45,390 nt of DNA from Chitinispirillia bacterium (lineage in GTDB: Bacteria; Fibrobacterota; Chitinivibrionia; Chitinivibrionales; Chitinispirillaceae), in contig WQRV01000004.1 in assembly GCA_009786575.1 (NCBI GenBank), forward strand, positions 1 to 45,390, written 5' to 3'. Below the pieces are notes generated by a model. It saw only the letters and a list, made by a program, of their open reading frames with translations. It made no database searches and was not told where the DNA came from. The translations under genes were made by a program, and so were the position numbers. How positions within the stretch are numbered: position 1 is the first letter of the stretch; each line of letters opens with the position of its first letter. This document shows positions 15,750 through 24,711 of the stretch, piece after piece.

Positions 15750-18104
15750 CTACTCCGTACCCTCCATCTCCTCCATCTGGCGCCTGAGCTGCTCGAGCTC
15801 GGCGTCGAGCTGCTGGCTGTCGCCGCCCTTGCCGCCCTGCTGGCCGCCCTGGGTGCCAATTATCCTCTGCACCGTAGCGAGCGCGTATTCAAGGTCGTCC
15901 TTCACCTGTTCCGCCGCCCTCATAAAGAATGTGTTCCTGCCGAACTCGTGGGTGTACATCTGGTGCTCCCGGAAGCCTTTCATGTACTGCTCGCTCCTGG
16001 CCTTCAGGCTGTCGAGGACGCCGGCGATGTGTGTCGTCTGCCCAATCTGGGAGTACTCCTCCACGCGGTCGGACATCTGGGAGTACTGCTCACGGTTGTT
16101 TTCGTCCTGCAGGCTGCGCATACTCAGCGAGTCCTGGCTGGGGGCCGTAAGCGTGTTGCCGAGCTCAACACCGGCCTTCAGGAGTTCGAACGCTCTGGGG
16201 TAATCTTTCTGGAGCAAAAGCCCGTAGGCGTTTATCAGCATGCCCTCAGCGCGCAAAACCGGCTTATTTGACGCTCTGGCGAGCTGCTGGCCTATGGCGA
16301 TGCAGTCGGTCCACTGGCGTGCCTTGAGCGCCGTCCAGCCTAAGCCCAGGAGCGCGTCCTCGGCGTAGTAGCTCGTGTTCGGAACCTGACGCAGCGCTAC
16401 GACCGCCTTTGAGAGCGCGTTCTCTTCATAGAATATGAGCCCCATAAAGAGATAGCTCCTGTTGATAGTCTCCTGCTGCTCAGGCGTTTTGGGCGTAGAG
16501 GCCATCGCGTTCTCAAGCGCGGAGATAACGTCCTTCATGTCGCTGCCCAATATCGCGTGGGACACCGCCGTGGCATGCTGCGCGGCAATGTAGTCGGGGT
16601 GGGCGTCCGGGATCAGCGAGAACGCGTGGACCGCCTTCCGCAGCTCGCCGTTCTGTAAGAAAATCTGCCCCATAATGTACGACCCGTGGTGCCGCAGCGA
16701 GTCGGGGACATTGGGCTTGTTGAGCTCCACAAACTGGTTTGTGGCCTCGGGGAACTCGCGGTTTCGGTAATATATACGCATGAGGCCCAAATCGGCGTAC
16801 GCCACGACCTCACCGGACGGGTAGGTCTCCTTTACGAGCTCATAGTTAGCAATAGACTGATCGCGCATGTCGAGATGCTCCTGGCAGTCGGCCCTGAAAA
16901 GGCTCACCCAGTCGTTCCTGAAGAAGTCGGGGAACTGGACTACGAGCTGGCTGAAGACGAAGAACGCGTCCCAGTAGCGCCCTTCCGCGTAGAGCTTGCG
17001 GCCGCGGTTGTAGAGTTCGTTGGGGTTGAGGGAGGCCATGCGGCCGATCCGGCGCGCCAGGTTCTCCTCGCGGTGCCGCCCGAAGTCGGCCTTCACGTAG
17101 AACGAGTGGCTGGTCGCGTCGCTGCTCTCTTCCGTCATTACATTGTACTGGTAGTGGAACGACATGTCGCGCCCCTTGTTGAACGAGGGCATCTGAGCGC
17201 CCAGCGCAATACCCCAGTGGCCCAATATGTTTTCGTCGAACCCGAAGATCAGGTACGCCTTGAACATGCGCATGGCCCAGTAGCCTACGCGCCAGTTGAG
17301 CTCCCACTCGAGCGATTTTGCAAAATTCTCGACAGCGCCGGCGGACTGGAAGTTGAAGTCGTTGGCGAAGAAGTCTTTGAGGTCGAACTCGAGGTGGTTC
17401 TCGAGGCGGCTCTCCCAGAACTTGGAGTAGGCCGACAAGCGCAGGTTGCGCGAGTAGGCGGCGGTGGAGTTGAAGTCCGGCACGAACGATGTGCCCATAG
17501 TGGGCGCGATAAGGTTCTGGGTCGCGATACCGACGGTGTGGTCGCCCAGGATAGGGTGGCGCATCAGGCGGTAGTTGGCGCCGAAGTCTATGCCGGTACC
17601 CATAAGCGGCTCGCCGAAGTTGGTCTGGTAGGCGAAATTGAGGTTCGCGCCGATGATGAGGCTGCGCCAAATGTGCCAGGCGTAGCCGAAAGAGAAGACA
17701 AAATTGGCGTTGCTCAGGGCGTTGCTCATATCCGGCACGAGTTTGCCCGACTCGAGGTCGGGGACGTCTTCGAACACGGAACCGGCGCCCTCGATTAGCA
17801 TTGTGAAGGCTGCGGTGTGGTAGAGAGACAGCGGCACATTGACCCCAAGCTCGGTGAGAGTGAACTCGCCTTGCAGGATGGGAGCCACCGCGGCGCGGAC
17901 CGCGATGTAGTTCTCCTCGGCAATGTTGGCGGCGTTGCTCAGCGACGAATACTGGTTGTTGAGCGCGCGCCAGCGCTGTGTTACTAGAAATTCACCCGGC
18001 AGACCGGCGGCAAACGCCCCCGTTACTATGGACAACGCCACAACCGCAAGGCAGGCCGGCGGCAGTTTCCGCCGGGCTACTGTGCGAAAATTCGGATTCG
18101 ACAT
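15750..18104 (-). CDS. Outer-membrane barrel-like protein fused to TPR repeats
   Basis: 784 aa. A basic N-terminus precedes a signal segment (ACLAVVALSIVTGAFAAGLP). Residues 60-350 show repeated amphipathic strands (FVFSFGYAWHIWRSLIIGANLNFAYQ, YLIFGFDENILGHWGIALGA) of the PorV/UPF0164-like barrel type. From about 365 the sequence changes to tetratricopeptide repeats: LYNRGRKLYAEGRYWDAFFVFSQLV, ADLGLMRIYYRNREFPEATNQFVEL, AEDALLGLGWTALKARQWTDCIAIGQQLA. The C-terminus is a Gln/Glu coiled coil (LDAELEQLRRQMEEME). The protein is likely anchored in the outer membrane with TPRs in the periplasm, where they could assemble secretion or polysaccharide machinery. A similar barrel/TPR layout is typical of Fibrobacter-type genomes. 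Function unknown. Single gene with its own terminator. Confidence 0.7.
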   Translation of the reverse strand: MSNPNFRTVARRKLPPACLAVVALSIVTGAFAAGLPGEFLVTQRWRALNNQYSSLSNAANIAEENYIAVRAAVAPILQGEFTLTELGVNVPLSLYHTAAFTMLIEGAGSVFEDVPDLESGKLVPDMSNALSNANFVFSFGYAWHIWRSLIIGANLNFAYQTNFGEPLMGTGIDFGANYRLMRHPILGDHTVGIATQNLIAPTMGTSFVPDFNSTAAYSRNLRLSAYSKFWESRLENHLEFDLKDFFANDFNFQSAGAVENFAKSLEWELNWRVGYWAMRMFKAYLIFGFDENILGHWGIALGAQMPSFNKGRDMSFHYQYNVMTEESSDATSHSFYVKADFGRHREENLARRIGRMASLNPNELYNRGRKLYAEGRYWDAFFVFSQLVVQFPDFFRNDWVSLFRADCQEHLDMRDQSIANYELVKETYPSGEVVAYADLGLMRIYYRNREFPEATNQFVELNKPNVPDSLRHHGSYIMGQIFLQNGELRKAVHAFSLIPDAHPDYIAAQHATAVSHAILGSDMKDVISALENAMASTPKTPEQQETINRSYLFMGLIFYEENALSKAVVALRQVPNTSYYAEDALLGLGWTALKARQWTDCIAIGQQLARASNKPVLRAEGMLINAYGLLLQKDYPRAFELLKAGVELGNTLTAPSQDSLSMRSLQDENNREQYSQMSDRVEEYSQIGQTTHIAGVLDSLKARSEQYMKGFREHQMYTHEFGRNTFFMRAAEQVKDDLEYALATVQRIIGTQGGQQGGKGGDSQQLDAELEQLRRQMEEMEGTE

Positions 18105-18133
18105 GTCTTAAGACCCCTGACGAAGGACAATTT

Positions 18134-18177
18134 TACATATATTATGAAATATGTATACGGCGCACTGCGCACCGTAT
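18134..18177. promoter_or_regulatory. Inverted repeats in a divergent promoter region
   Basis: TATACG...CGTATA with an inner GCGC-ACT-GCGC makes a near-perfect hairpin at about 18153-18177, next to an ACATAT...ATATGT pair at 18134-18153. They lie between the barrel/TPR gene (minus) and the phosphatidyltransferase gene (plus), about 30-75 bases upstream of the former. Possibly an operator. The rest of the 242-base gap is A-rich with no feature. Confidence 0.3.
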
Positions 18178-18346
18178 ATAAATATAATATGTGTTTACGC
18201 CGTCAATAAAATAAAAAAAAAAAATATGCAACATCTTTCCGCCCCGAACGCCCCCAAAACCGCCCTGCCCCCAAAAAGCGCACCGGCCGCCGTACAAAAT
18301 ATTACATTTATTTCCGAAATCCGCCGCCCTATAGTATATTTATTTT

Positions 18347-18940
18347 ATGAACTCAGCGACCCTTATGACCGTCTCCCGCGTAGCCGTGGCACCCGTATTC
18401 GCCCTGGTATTCATCCGCGGATACGCCACAACCGGTGATCTTACATGGATTTACGTCTGTTTGGGCCTGGCCGTGCTCATCGAGCTATCCGATCTGCTCG
18501 ACGGTATGATCGCCCGTGCGCGCAAGGAGGTCACCGACTTCGGCAAGGTTTTCGACCCCGTCGCCGACAGCGTTTCGAGGCAGACAGTCTTCATCTCCTT
18601 CATGGTCGCCGGGATCATCCCCTGGTGGCTCTATCTTGTCTTCTTCTACCGCGACGCCTTCATGCAGCTGCTTAGGATCGTCTGCGCCTCAAGCGGGGTA
18701 GTCCTCGCCGCGCGGTGGTCGGGGAAGTTCAAGGCGGTGCTCCAGGGCATAGCCACCTTCGCCGTCCTGGGGGTCGTTTTGGCCCAAAGGTCCGGGGCCG
18801 GGTGGATGCCCCAAACCCTCTGGGGATGGCACACAGGGTTCTGGATAATGGTGGTCCCGGCAATCTACACTCTGCTCTCGGTAATCGACTACATAATACC
18901 AAACAGGGCCCTCATATCAAAAATGACCGCCAAAAAGTAG
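18347..18940 (+). CDS. CDP-alcohol phosphatidyltransferase (PgsA-like)
   Basis: 197 aa, the usual length for PgsA. The complete CDP-alcohol signature D-x2-DG-x2-AR-x8-G-x3-D-x3-D runs from Asp49 to Asp74 (DLLDGMIARA ... DFGKVFDPVAD). Four to six hydrophobic helices follow and precede it. The enzyme sits in the inner membrane and transfers a phosphatidyl group from CDP-diacylglycerol to an alcohol. Glycerol 3-phosphate is the most likely acceptor (phosphatidylglycerol phosphate synthesis), but phosphatidylinositol or other head groups cannot be excluded. It stands alone, convergent with the GH5 gene across a shared terminator. Confidence 0.88.
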   Translation: MNSATLMTVSRVAVAPVFALVFIRGYATTGDLTWIYVCLGLAVLIELSDLLDGMIARARKEVTDFGKVFDPVADSVSRQTVFISFMVAGIIPWWLYLVFFYRDAFMQLLRIVCASSGVVLAARWSGKFKAVLQGIATFAVLGVVLAQRSGAGWMPQTLWGWHTGFWIMVVPAIYTLLSVIDYIIPNRALISKMTAKK

Positions 18941-18962
18941 GGGCGCGATGAACATCGCGCCC
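18941..18962. terminator. Terminator between convergent genes
   Basis: GGGCGCGATG (18941-18950) and CATCGCGCCC (18953-18962) form a 10-bp perfect stem with a two-base gap. On the minus strand it leads into CTACTTTTT, so it should stop transcription of the GH5 gene. It begins immediately after the stop codon of the phosphatidyltransferase gene and may block read-through from both sides. Confidence 0.8.
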
Positions 18963-18997
18963 GCTGTACCGCAATCAAAACCCGCGCAAGAGGCCCG

Positions 18998-20557
18998 TCA
19001 GTTAACCATAAGCGCCCTGGCCCTGTACACCTGCCGCCCGCTCGCGCGGTCCCTGACCGTCACTACGTAGTTCCCCGCCGGCACCCTGATATTGCCTACG
19101 GATGCCCCCGGGGCGGCAGTCACCTTCCGCACAACCTTACCGCGGGTGTCGTAGATCACAACGTCAGCCGCCCCGCCCTGCACGGGCCCGCGCAGGCAAA
19201 GCGCACCGCCGGCGCTCCTCACCGACCAGGAGTGCGCCTTGCCGGCAGCGCCCCCCGAAAGCACAGATGTGGGGTTTGAGAACGTGGCCTTGGCGACCTT
19301 GTCCGCCGTGCCGTCCATAGTTACCCGGGCGCTGTCGCTGCCTACCGCCGTCACATCGCCGCTCCAGCCGTCAAATTTCCACCCCGGCGCCGGGGTGGCC
19401 TTCAGCCCAACATTTACAGCCGCCGAACCCTGGTAAAATACCTGATTCGCGGAGTTGACCGGGGTCACTGTACCCTGGCCGGTTATATCAGTTGTAAGCG
19501 TGGTGAACTTCTTTTCCGCGCCCGGCGGGTTCCGCAGCCTGCCGCGGATGTACTCGCCCGACACGGTGAGGTTGGCATTGGCCCAAACCGCCCCGCCCAC
19601 ACCCGGGGTGGTGCTCGCGCCGGTCAGCGCCGCCGAGGTCTCGGACATGTTGCTTAGCGACCAGTTCGCCCAGCTAAGCTTGAACTGGTCCATAAAATCC
19701 ATCCACCGGTCGCTCTCCGTAAGGTTGGGGGCCCCGGCGCCGTCGGAGTTGACGGTACCGAACTCCGAGACGAAGACCGCCTTGCCCATTCTGAGCGCGC
19801 GGAAGGTATTATTTCGGATGACGGTGTTGTGGGAACCGGCGTAGAAGTGCATTACGTAGGCCAAATTCTCCCCGTTCACCGGGTCGGCGGCCGCTTCGTC
19901 CGGGCGCTGGCACCACTGCCGGGTGCCTATAAGTATGAGATTGTTCGGGTCGATGGCCCTTATGGCGTCTACAACCGCCTGCGAGAAGGGCTTGATTACG
20001 GAAGCCCAAGACTGGTTAGTGGGCTCGTTAAAGATTTCGTAGATGACGTTCGGATACTGCTTGTAGGCCCTCGCCATCTCTTCGAAGAACTCTATGGTCT
20101 GCGGGCGCAGCGAGTCGGCCTTGTGGGAGTGCCAGTCTATGATGACGTACATCCCGTGCTCTATCGCCCCGTCCACGACGTCGGTCACCCGCACTTTGTT
20201 TGACACGCCGGCGGAGTTATCGCCGTTGAGGTACCCTGCCTGCGTAACCCCCCACCTATCATTAACGCCCATAGCGGCCCTTATGAGGGACGCGTTCCAG
20301 TCGTCCCGCAGGTACTTCACCACATCGGCGTTGTAGAAGGCCCCGGCACCCGGGCCCATGCTCCAGTAGAGGCTCATACCCCGCAGCTGCACCGGCTGGT
20401 CATTTTTGTCGAGTATTTGGCTGCCTGAGACCTTCAGCTGCCCGTGCCGGTCTACCGGGCTGCCGGCCGGGGCCTGGGCAGACAGCTCACCCGAAACGGC
20501 CAGAAAAAGGATTAACGCAATTAATGCCGGCGGCCGGCGGACAATAGGGCTTTTCAT
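18998..20557 (-). CDS. Secreted GH5 endoglucanase with C-terminal sorting-like module
   Basis: 519 aa with a signal peptide (PPALIALILFLAVSGELSAQ). Residues 35-330 are a glycoside hydrolase family 5 barrel: QLRGMSLYWSM, then DWHSH, the acid/base Glu178 in YEIFNEP, HFYAGSH, and the nucleophile Glu265 in VSEFGT. This spacing matches subfamily-2-type cellulases, so hydrolysis of beta-1,4-glucan is expected. After about residue 350 comes an InlB-B-like repeat (GQGTVTP...WKFDGWSGDVTAV...VTMDG). The last 80 residues (VVIYDTRGKVVRKVTAAPGASV...GNYVVTV) resemble a secretion/sorting tail. No carbohydrate-binding module is obvious. A palindromic putative operator lies upstream at 20613-20626. Single-gene unit. 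Confidence 0.92.
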   Translation of the reverse strand: MKSPIVRRPPALIALILFLAVSGELSAQAPAGSPVDRHGQLKVSGSQILDKNDQPVQLRGMSLYWSMGPGAGAFYNADVVKYLRDDWNASLIRAAMGVNDRWGVTQAGYLNGDNSAGVSNKVRVTDVVDGAIEHGMYVIIDWHSHKADSLRPQTIEFFEEMARAYKQYPNVIYEIFNEPTNQSWASVIKPFSQAVVDAIRAIDPNNLILIGTRQWCQRPDEAAADPVNGENLAYVMHFYAGSHNTVIRNNTFRALRMGKAVFVSEFGTVNSDGAGAPNLTESDRWMDFMDQFKLSWANWSLSNMSETSAALTGASTTPGVGGAVWANANLTVSGEYIRGRLRNPPGAEKKFTTLTTDITGQGTVTPVNSANQVFYQGSAAVNVGLKATPAPGWKFDGWSGDVTAVGSDSARVTMDGTADKVAKATFSNPTSVLSGGAAGKAHSWSVRSAGGALCLRGPVQGGAADVVIYDTRGKVVRKVTAAPGASVGNIRVPAGNYVVTVRDRASGRQVYRARALMVN

Positions 20558-20612
20558 AAAGATTCCCCAGGGTTAGAGTAGGTGACATAATTTGGAATAT
20601 CTCTTTAAGTAT

Positions 20613-20626
20613 AACATAATTATGTT
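20613..20626. promoter_or_regulatory. 14-bp perfect palindrome upstream of the GH5 gene
   Basis: AACATAATTATGTT is perfectly symmetrical and lies 55 bases before the GH5 start and 57 bases before thiE, which diverge. The size and position suit a dimeric transcription factor. AT-rich palindromes can arise by chance in AT-rich intergenic DNA, so this is only a candidate. Confidence 0.35.
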
Positions 20627-20682
20627 GATTTTACCAGATATTTTTGATTTTTATCCACGGCATATATTATATAAAGATCTGT

Positions 20683-21351
20683 ATGGACAAAAACCTATGC
20701 CGGCAATTCGGGTTCTATGCGGTGCTGACCGACCCGCTCAAGGGGTACGACTACATGACCTCGCTGCTCGCCGATAACGGCGTAGCTTTTGTGCAGCTGC
20801 GGATGAAGAACGCCCCAAGAAAAGAGATTGCCGGTACCGCGCTGAGGATGCGCAAAATCACGGATGGGACCGCCACGCGGCTGATCATCAACGACGACCC
20901 CCATATAGCCGCCGAGACCGGAGCCGGCGGGGTGCACATCGGACAGGACGATATGCCGTATCCGCAGGTACGGGAAATTGTAGGGGATGAGATGATCGTA
21001 GGCATATCGACCCATAACCCGCAGCAAACGAAAGACGCCTGCCTCCTGCGTCCGGATTACATAGGAATAGGCCCGGTCTGGGCAACGCCTACCAAAAAGA
21101 TCGCCGACCCGGCCATAGGCATCGACGGCATGAAAGAGATGCTGTCAATATCAACCGTCCCCGCGGTCTGTATCGGCGGGATTGACCTCACCAACCTGCC
21201 GTTAGTCCTTGAGGCGGGGGCGAAAAACTTTTGCATGGTCCGGCAATTAACGCAGAGCGAGGACCCCGGCCGGGTCCTTAAAGAAATACTGCGCCAAACT
21301 CCCCCTCAACAAAAAGACTTCTTCAACAATTCCAAATCCAGCTGCGGGTAG
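20683..21351 (+). CDS. thiE: Thiamine-phosphate synthase
   Basis: 222 aa from the ATG at 20683; an earlier in-frame start would add 13 hydrophobic residues unlike the family. The TIM-barrel motifs are present: VQLRMKN (strand 2), [24 protein letters not shown] (pyrophosphate and Mg binding), [23 protein letters not shown] and AVCIGGI. The enzyme joins hydroxymethylpyrimidine pyrophosphate and thiazole phosphate to give thiamine phosphate in the cytosol. No thi riboswitch (THI box) is recognisable in the 125-base leader, and no other thi gene is nearby. The last 46 bases overlap the end of glyA on the opposite strand, which is unusual. Confidence 0.9.
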   Translation: MDKNLCRQFGFYAVLTDPLKGYDYMTSLLADNGVAFVQLRMKNAPRKEIAGTALRMRKITDGTATRLIINDDPHIAAETGAGGVHIGQDDMPYPQVREIVGDEMIVGISTHNPQQTKDACLLRPDYIGIGPVWATPTKKIADPAIGIDGMKEMLSISTVPAVCIGGIDLTNLPLVLEAGAKNFCMVRQLTQSEDPGRVLKEILRQTPPQQKDFFNNSKSSCG

Positions 21352-22820
21352 ACCGGGAATTTGCCGAGCAGGGCCTTGACGCGGGAACGCGCCACATCAG
21401 CGGCCTTGCCGTCTATTTCGTATTTCGCCTGGCTCGGCTTTCCGGCGTTTTCGCCCTTGGATATGACCTCCGGCTTTGTGTTAGAGAGGACGAGCTTGAG
21501 GATGGCGGCGATCTCCTTCATCTCGTCTACGCCCATCCCGAGCGTTGTAGCGGCCGGTGTGCCTATTCTCAGGCCGCTCGTGTACCAGGGGCCGTTGGCG
21601 TCGTAGGGCAGGGAGTTCCGGTTAAGCGTTATCCCGCAGTCCCTAAGCGCGCTTTCGGCTTGACGGCCTGTCAGCCCGTAAGGCGTTACGTTGATGAGGA
21701 ACAGATGGTTGTCGGTTCCGCCCGTCGCCACCGTCATCCCCTCGTCTATACAGAACCGGCTCATGGCGGATGAGTTTCTGACGATTGAGGCGGCGTAGTC
21801 CCTGAACGCGGGCAGGTTCGCTTCCGTCAAGGCTACCGCTTTGGCCGCCATGACGTGGCCGAGCGGCCCGCCTATGACAAGCGGGCAGCCCTTGTCAACG
21901 CTTTCCGCGAACTCGTCTGTGCAGAGGACCATGCCGCCCCTCGGGCCGCGCAGGGTCTTGTGGGTGGTGGTAGTTACCACGTGGGCGTGGGCTACGGGGT
22001 CAAAATCCCCGGTGAAAACCTTGCCGGCCACAAGCCCCGCGAAGTGCGCCATGTCTACCATAAACACCGCGCCGGCCTTATCGGCGATAGCCCGCATCCT
22101 CGCAAAGTTTATCTTGCGGGGGTACGCGCTGTACCCGGCCAGAAGGATGAGCGGCTTTAAGTCTACGGCCATCTTCTCGAGCGCGTCGTAATCCAGCAGG
22201 CCGGTATTCTTATCAACACCGTAGTTATAGGCGTCGAACATCTGCGCCGACACGTTGTGGCGGTAGCCGTGCGTGAGGTGGCCGCCGGAGTAGTAGTCCA
22301 TCCCCAAGAGCTTCTGGTTACCGAGCTTGGCGCGCAGCTTGTTCCAGTCGTCCTGCGAGAGTTTGGACGGGTTGGCCTCCCCAATGGCCTCAAGCGCGGG
22401 TGTCTGGACCCTTGTGGCGAGGATGGCCCAGTAGGCGATGAGGTTGGCGTCGGCGCCGCTGTGCGGCTGTACGTAGGCGTGCTTCGCGCCGAAGAGCTTG
22501 CAGGCCTGCCCGGCGGCGTACGACTCTATGGCGTCTATGTTGGCGCAGCCGGCGTAGAAACGGTGGTACGGGAACCCCTCCGCGTACTTGTCGGTGAGCA
22601 GGTTGCCCATAGCGAGCTGCGTAGACAGCGAGCAGTAGTTCTCGCTGGCGATCAGCTTGAGGTTGGAGCGCTGGTCCTCCAGTTCCTTTACGATCGACGC
22701 GGCGACGGGCGGCGCGACCCTGGCAGTTTCTGAGAGGTTCGCGAGATATGCGACAAGGCCGGCATCTACATTGTTGACGCCGGTTTGGGAGAGGTACGAA
22801 GCGAGAATGCTGGTTGACAT
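21306..22820 (-). CDS. glyA: Serine hydroxymethyltransferase (long form)
   Basis: 504 aa from the ATG at 22818-22820, which has AAGGA five bases upstream; a longer frame adds 29 unlikely residues. The PLP-enzyme hallmarks are clear: [57 protein letters not shown] and the PLP-lysine segment [14 protein letters not shown]. It converts serine and tetrahydrofolate to glycine and methylene-tetrahydrofolate in the cytosol. At 504 aa it is longer than the typical 415-430. The extra length includes an insert ([22 protein letters not shown]...), as in the Chlamydia/spirochaete-type enzyme. The 3' end overlaps thiE by 46 bases on the other strand. Confidence 0.95.
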   Translation of the reverse strand: MSTSILASYLSQTGVNNVDAGLVAYLANLSETARVAPPVAASIVKELEDQRSNLKLIASENYCSLSTQLAMGNLLTDKYAEGFPYHRFYAGCANIDAIESYAAGQACKLFGAKHAYVQPHSGADANLIAYWAILATRVQTPALEAIGEANPSKLSQDDWNKLRAKLGNQKLLGMDYYSGGHLTHGYRHNVSAQMFDAYNYGVDKNTGLLDYDALEKMAVDLKPLILLAGYSAYPRKINFARMRAIADKAGAVFMVDMAHFAGLVAGKVFTGDFDPVAHAHVVTTTTHKTLRGPRGGMVLCTDEFAESVDKGCPLVIGGPLGHVMAAKAVALTEANLPAFRDYAASIVRNSSAMSRFCIDEGMTVATGGTDNHLFLINVTPYGLTGRQAESALRDCGITLNRNSLPYDANGPWYTSGLRIGTPAATTLGMGVDEMKEIAAILKLVLSNTKPEVISKGENAGKPSQAKYEIDGKAADVARSRVKALLGKFPVYPQLDLELLKKSFC

Positions 22821-22849
22821 GTCAGTCCTTTTTGTTCTGGTTGACAATA

Positions 22850-22890
22850 AGATTACAAATAACAAAGTCCCCCCGTCTTCACGGGAGGAC
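22850..22890 (-). terminator. Terminator between the lipoprotein gene and glyA
   Basis: On the minus strand, GTCCTCCCGT and ACGGGGGGAC pair over a GAAG tetraloop with one mismatch (22867-22890) and lead into a T-rich stretch. It lies about 60 bases after the lipoprotein stop and before glyA, so it should separate their transcription. Confidence 0.7.
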
Positions 22891-22949
22891 CTTGCGGCCG
22901 TTTTCAAGGCACCGGTACATCATCATAACATACCGCCCACGCGCACTTA

Positions 22950-23420
22950 CTACTCCACTTTCTTAAAGTCGGTGCCGATGAGGCTGATATCGAAACTGAA
23001 CGTGTAGTACATAAACGGCGCGACCCTGCCGTCCCTCATGCGCTCGGGCACGAAGGCCGCGGTTACCTCTTCGCGATCGGAGGTTTCACGCGTAGATCTG
23101 GTGCCGTCCTCTTCATTCACAACCTCAATGGTTGTTTTGATGGGGATAACCTGAAAAGTCTTGGCCTCTTTGCGCGGAGTCGTGTAGACCTCGAAGACCG
23201 TGCCGGCGGGGATCGGGGCGAACCCGCCGTCGTTGTGGGTAGGCGCCTTAACCTTTTCGCCGAGGAAGACGTCAAACTTCTCCCGCTCTTTGTAAACGGT
23301 GAGTTCCACTTTGTCGCCAGCCTTAATGTCTACCCCGTGGCCACTGCCGCCGCCGCAGCCAACGGCCAAAACAAGGGCTGCCACCGCCACCATTGCATAA
23401 CTGAGTTTTTTCACAAACAC
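22950..23420 (-). CDS. Lipoprotein of unknown function
   Basis: 156 aa. The N-terminus MFVKKLSYAMVAVAALVLAVGC has a lipobox (LAVGC), so the mature protein should be lipid-anchored at the cysteine. It continues GGGSGHGVDIKAGDKVELTVYKE and is mostly beta-strand forming. The body has a conserved-looking AGTVFEVYTTPRKEAKTFQV and ends FSFDISLIGTDFKKVE. No family is recognised. It is probably on the periplasmic side of the inner or outer membrane. Two terminators flank its transcript, so it is a single-gene unit divergent from the HExxH gene. Confidence 0.75.
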   Translation of the reverse strand: MFVKKLSYAMVAVAALVLAVGCGGGSGHGVDIKAGDKVELTVYKEREKFDVFLGEKVKAPTHNDGGFAPIPAGTVFEVYTTPRKEAKTFQVIPIKTTIEVVNEEDGTRSTRETSDREEVTAAFVPERMRDGRVAPFMYYTFSFDISLIGTDFKKVE

Positions 23421-23486
23421 CCTCCTTCAAAAGGAAAATTTTATTTTAGCTTCGAAAAATTCACACATATATCATTAAATATAGAT

Positions 23487-23515
23487 TCCGGGCACGCCGG
23501 ATTCAAGTTTTTTTT
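23487..23515 (+). terminator. Terminator-like hairpin in a divergent gap
   Basis: TCCGG (23487-23491) and CCGGA (23497-23501) pair around GCACG and are followed within seven bases by eight T residues on the plus strand. It lies between divergent genes, so it ends neither. It could be the 3' end of a short RNA or a leader attenuator of the HExxH gene. Confidence 0.35.
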
Positions 23516-23619
23516 ATTTTTCATTTTTTTGTTGCGGAACCCGGAGACATTTCTTATATTATATATTGGGATTGTGGACCCGGCCTTGTCCGGGGGTATA
23601 CTTCAAGGGGCAAACAGCC

Positions 23620-24636
23620 ATGTCGATGGCAATACGGGCATCCGCGGCGGAATCCATAGAGGCCCTGGCGGGCCGGGTGGGGAGCTATATCCCGCTTAGC
23701 GCCGGCATGGGCGGCTCGTACATGAGCGGGGGCGCCATGCGCGCCGACCCGGCCCGTTTTGCCGCGCCCGGCTTCCCCGGTGTACGCTCCCCGTTGCCCC
23801 GGCAAGACGTATACATCCCCTCCATCCCGGCCTTCGAAGCCGGACAAACCGGCGCGCCAATTTACGAAAAGGCGCCGAATAATGGCCAAAACGAGTATAT
23901 CGACACATACGAAAGCACAATAATCCCCGGCCAGACGGAGCCCGAAGAGGCCGATCCGCCCATCCCGGCCACCGGCGAAACCGCCGGCTACGCCGGACCC
24001 GAAGAGCCGCCCGCCGCCACGGACACCCAAGGCGATGCCGAAGACCCGGACGTAAACGTCCCCGGTAACGCCGCCGAAAACAGGGCCGAGCCTGAAAACG
24101 GCGAGCTCACCCCCGAACAGCAGCAGATTGTAGACGAACTCGAGGTGCGCGACGCCGAGGTGCGGGCCCACGAGCAGGCCCACGTCTCCGTGGGCGGCGC
24201 GTACGTCCGCGGCGGCGCGTCATACGAATACGAGAGCGGCCCCGACCGCAAACGGTACGCGGTAGGCGGCGAAGTCCATATAGACGCCTCCCCCGTCCAC
24301 GACAACCCCGAGGCCACTATCCAGAAGATGCAGGTGGTCCGCGCCGCGGCGCTGGCCCCCGCCGGCCCCTCAGGGCAAGACCGCGCCGTAGCGGCATCCG
24401 CGGCACGCGCCGAAGGGGAGGCCAGAGCGGAACTTAGCGAAAAAAGGGCGGCCGAGGCCAAAGGCGGCGGCGAAAACAGCGCACAGGGCAGCGCCGGCAA
24501 CAACACCAATATGCAAAACACCGCAAACAACGAAAAAACGCGGCAGTCGAGGATCATGAACAACGCGGTATCATCTTACGCCGGCAACAACCCCTACGCG
24601 CAGGCGGCAATGCCGGCCATAAACTTCGCGGCCTGA
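23620..24636 (+). CDS. Putative zinc metalloprotease with HExxH (SprA-related family)
   Basis: 338 aa from the ATG at 23620, preceded by AAGGGG. Residues 60-160 are low-complexity (Pro, Glu, Ala). The conserved core follows: LTPEQQQIVDELEVRDAEVRAHEQAHVSVGG, in which H184-E185-Q186-A187-H188 fits the zinc-binding HExxH, then YVRGGASYEYESGPDRKRYAVGGEV. The stretch ends with an Ala/Glu-rich helix. This block is the one I know from the SprA-related / putative metalloprotease CJM1_0395 family; assignment is from memory. The protein has no signal peptide. Target unknown. The Ala/Gly-rich protein at 14965 belongs to a family that often co-occurs with it. Confidence 0.75.
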   Translation: MSMAIRASAAESIEALAGRVGSYIPLSAGMGGSYMSGGAMRADPARFAAPGFPGVRSPLPRQDVYIPSIPAFEAGQTGAPIYEKAPNNGQNEYIDTYESTIIPGQTEPEEADPPIPATGETAGYAGPEEPPAATDTQGDAEDPDVNVPGNAAENRAEPENGELTPEQQQIVDELEVRDAEVRAHEQAHVSVGGAYVRGGASYEYESGPDRKRYAVGGEVHIDASPVHDNPEATIQKMQVVRAAALAPAGPSGQDRAVAASAARAEGEARAELSEKRAAEAKGGGENSAQGSAGNNTNMQNTANNEKTRQSRIMNNAVSSYAGNNPYAQAAMPAINFAA

Positions 24637-24672
24637 CATTTCTGCGCGGCGCTTTAAAAAAGAGAACCTCTG

Positions 24673-24711
24673 ACCCGTACCCTTTTACCGTCATTTTAAT
24701 AAGGTACGGGT
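24673..24711. terminator. Bidirectional terminator at a convergent junction
   Basis: ACCCGTACC (24673-24681) and GGTACGGGT (24703-24711) form a 9-bp stem with a 21-base AT-rich loop, followed by TATAATTTTT on the plus strand. It separates the HExxH gene from the last gene of the srf-like operon and overlaps the latter's stop codon. Confidence 0.6.

Noticed and set aside
16686-17798. 370-aa open frame on the plus strand
   Set aside because: Antisense to the barrel/TPR gene, with a Val/Glu/Ala-heavy composition and no domain.
20558-20682. Thiamine riboswitch upstream of thiE
   Set aside because: The leader is short and AT-rich, and no conserved THI-box sequence is present.
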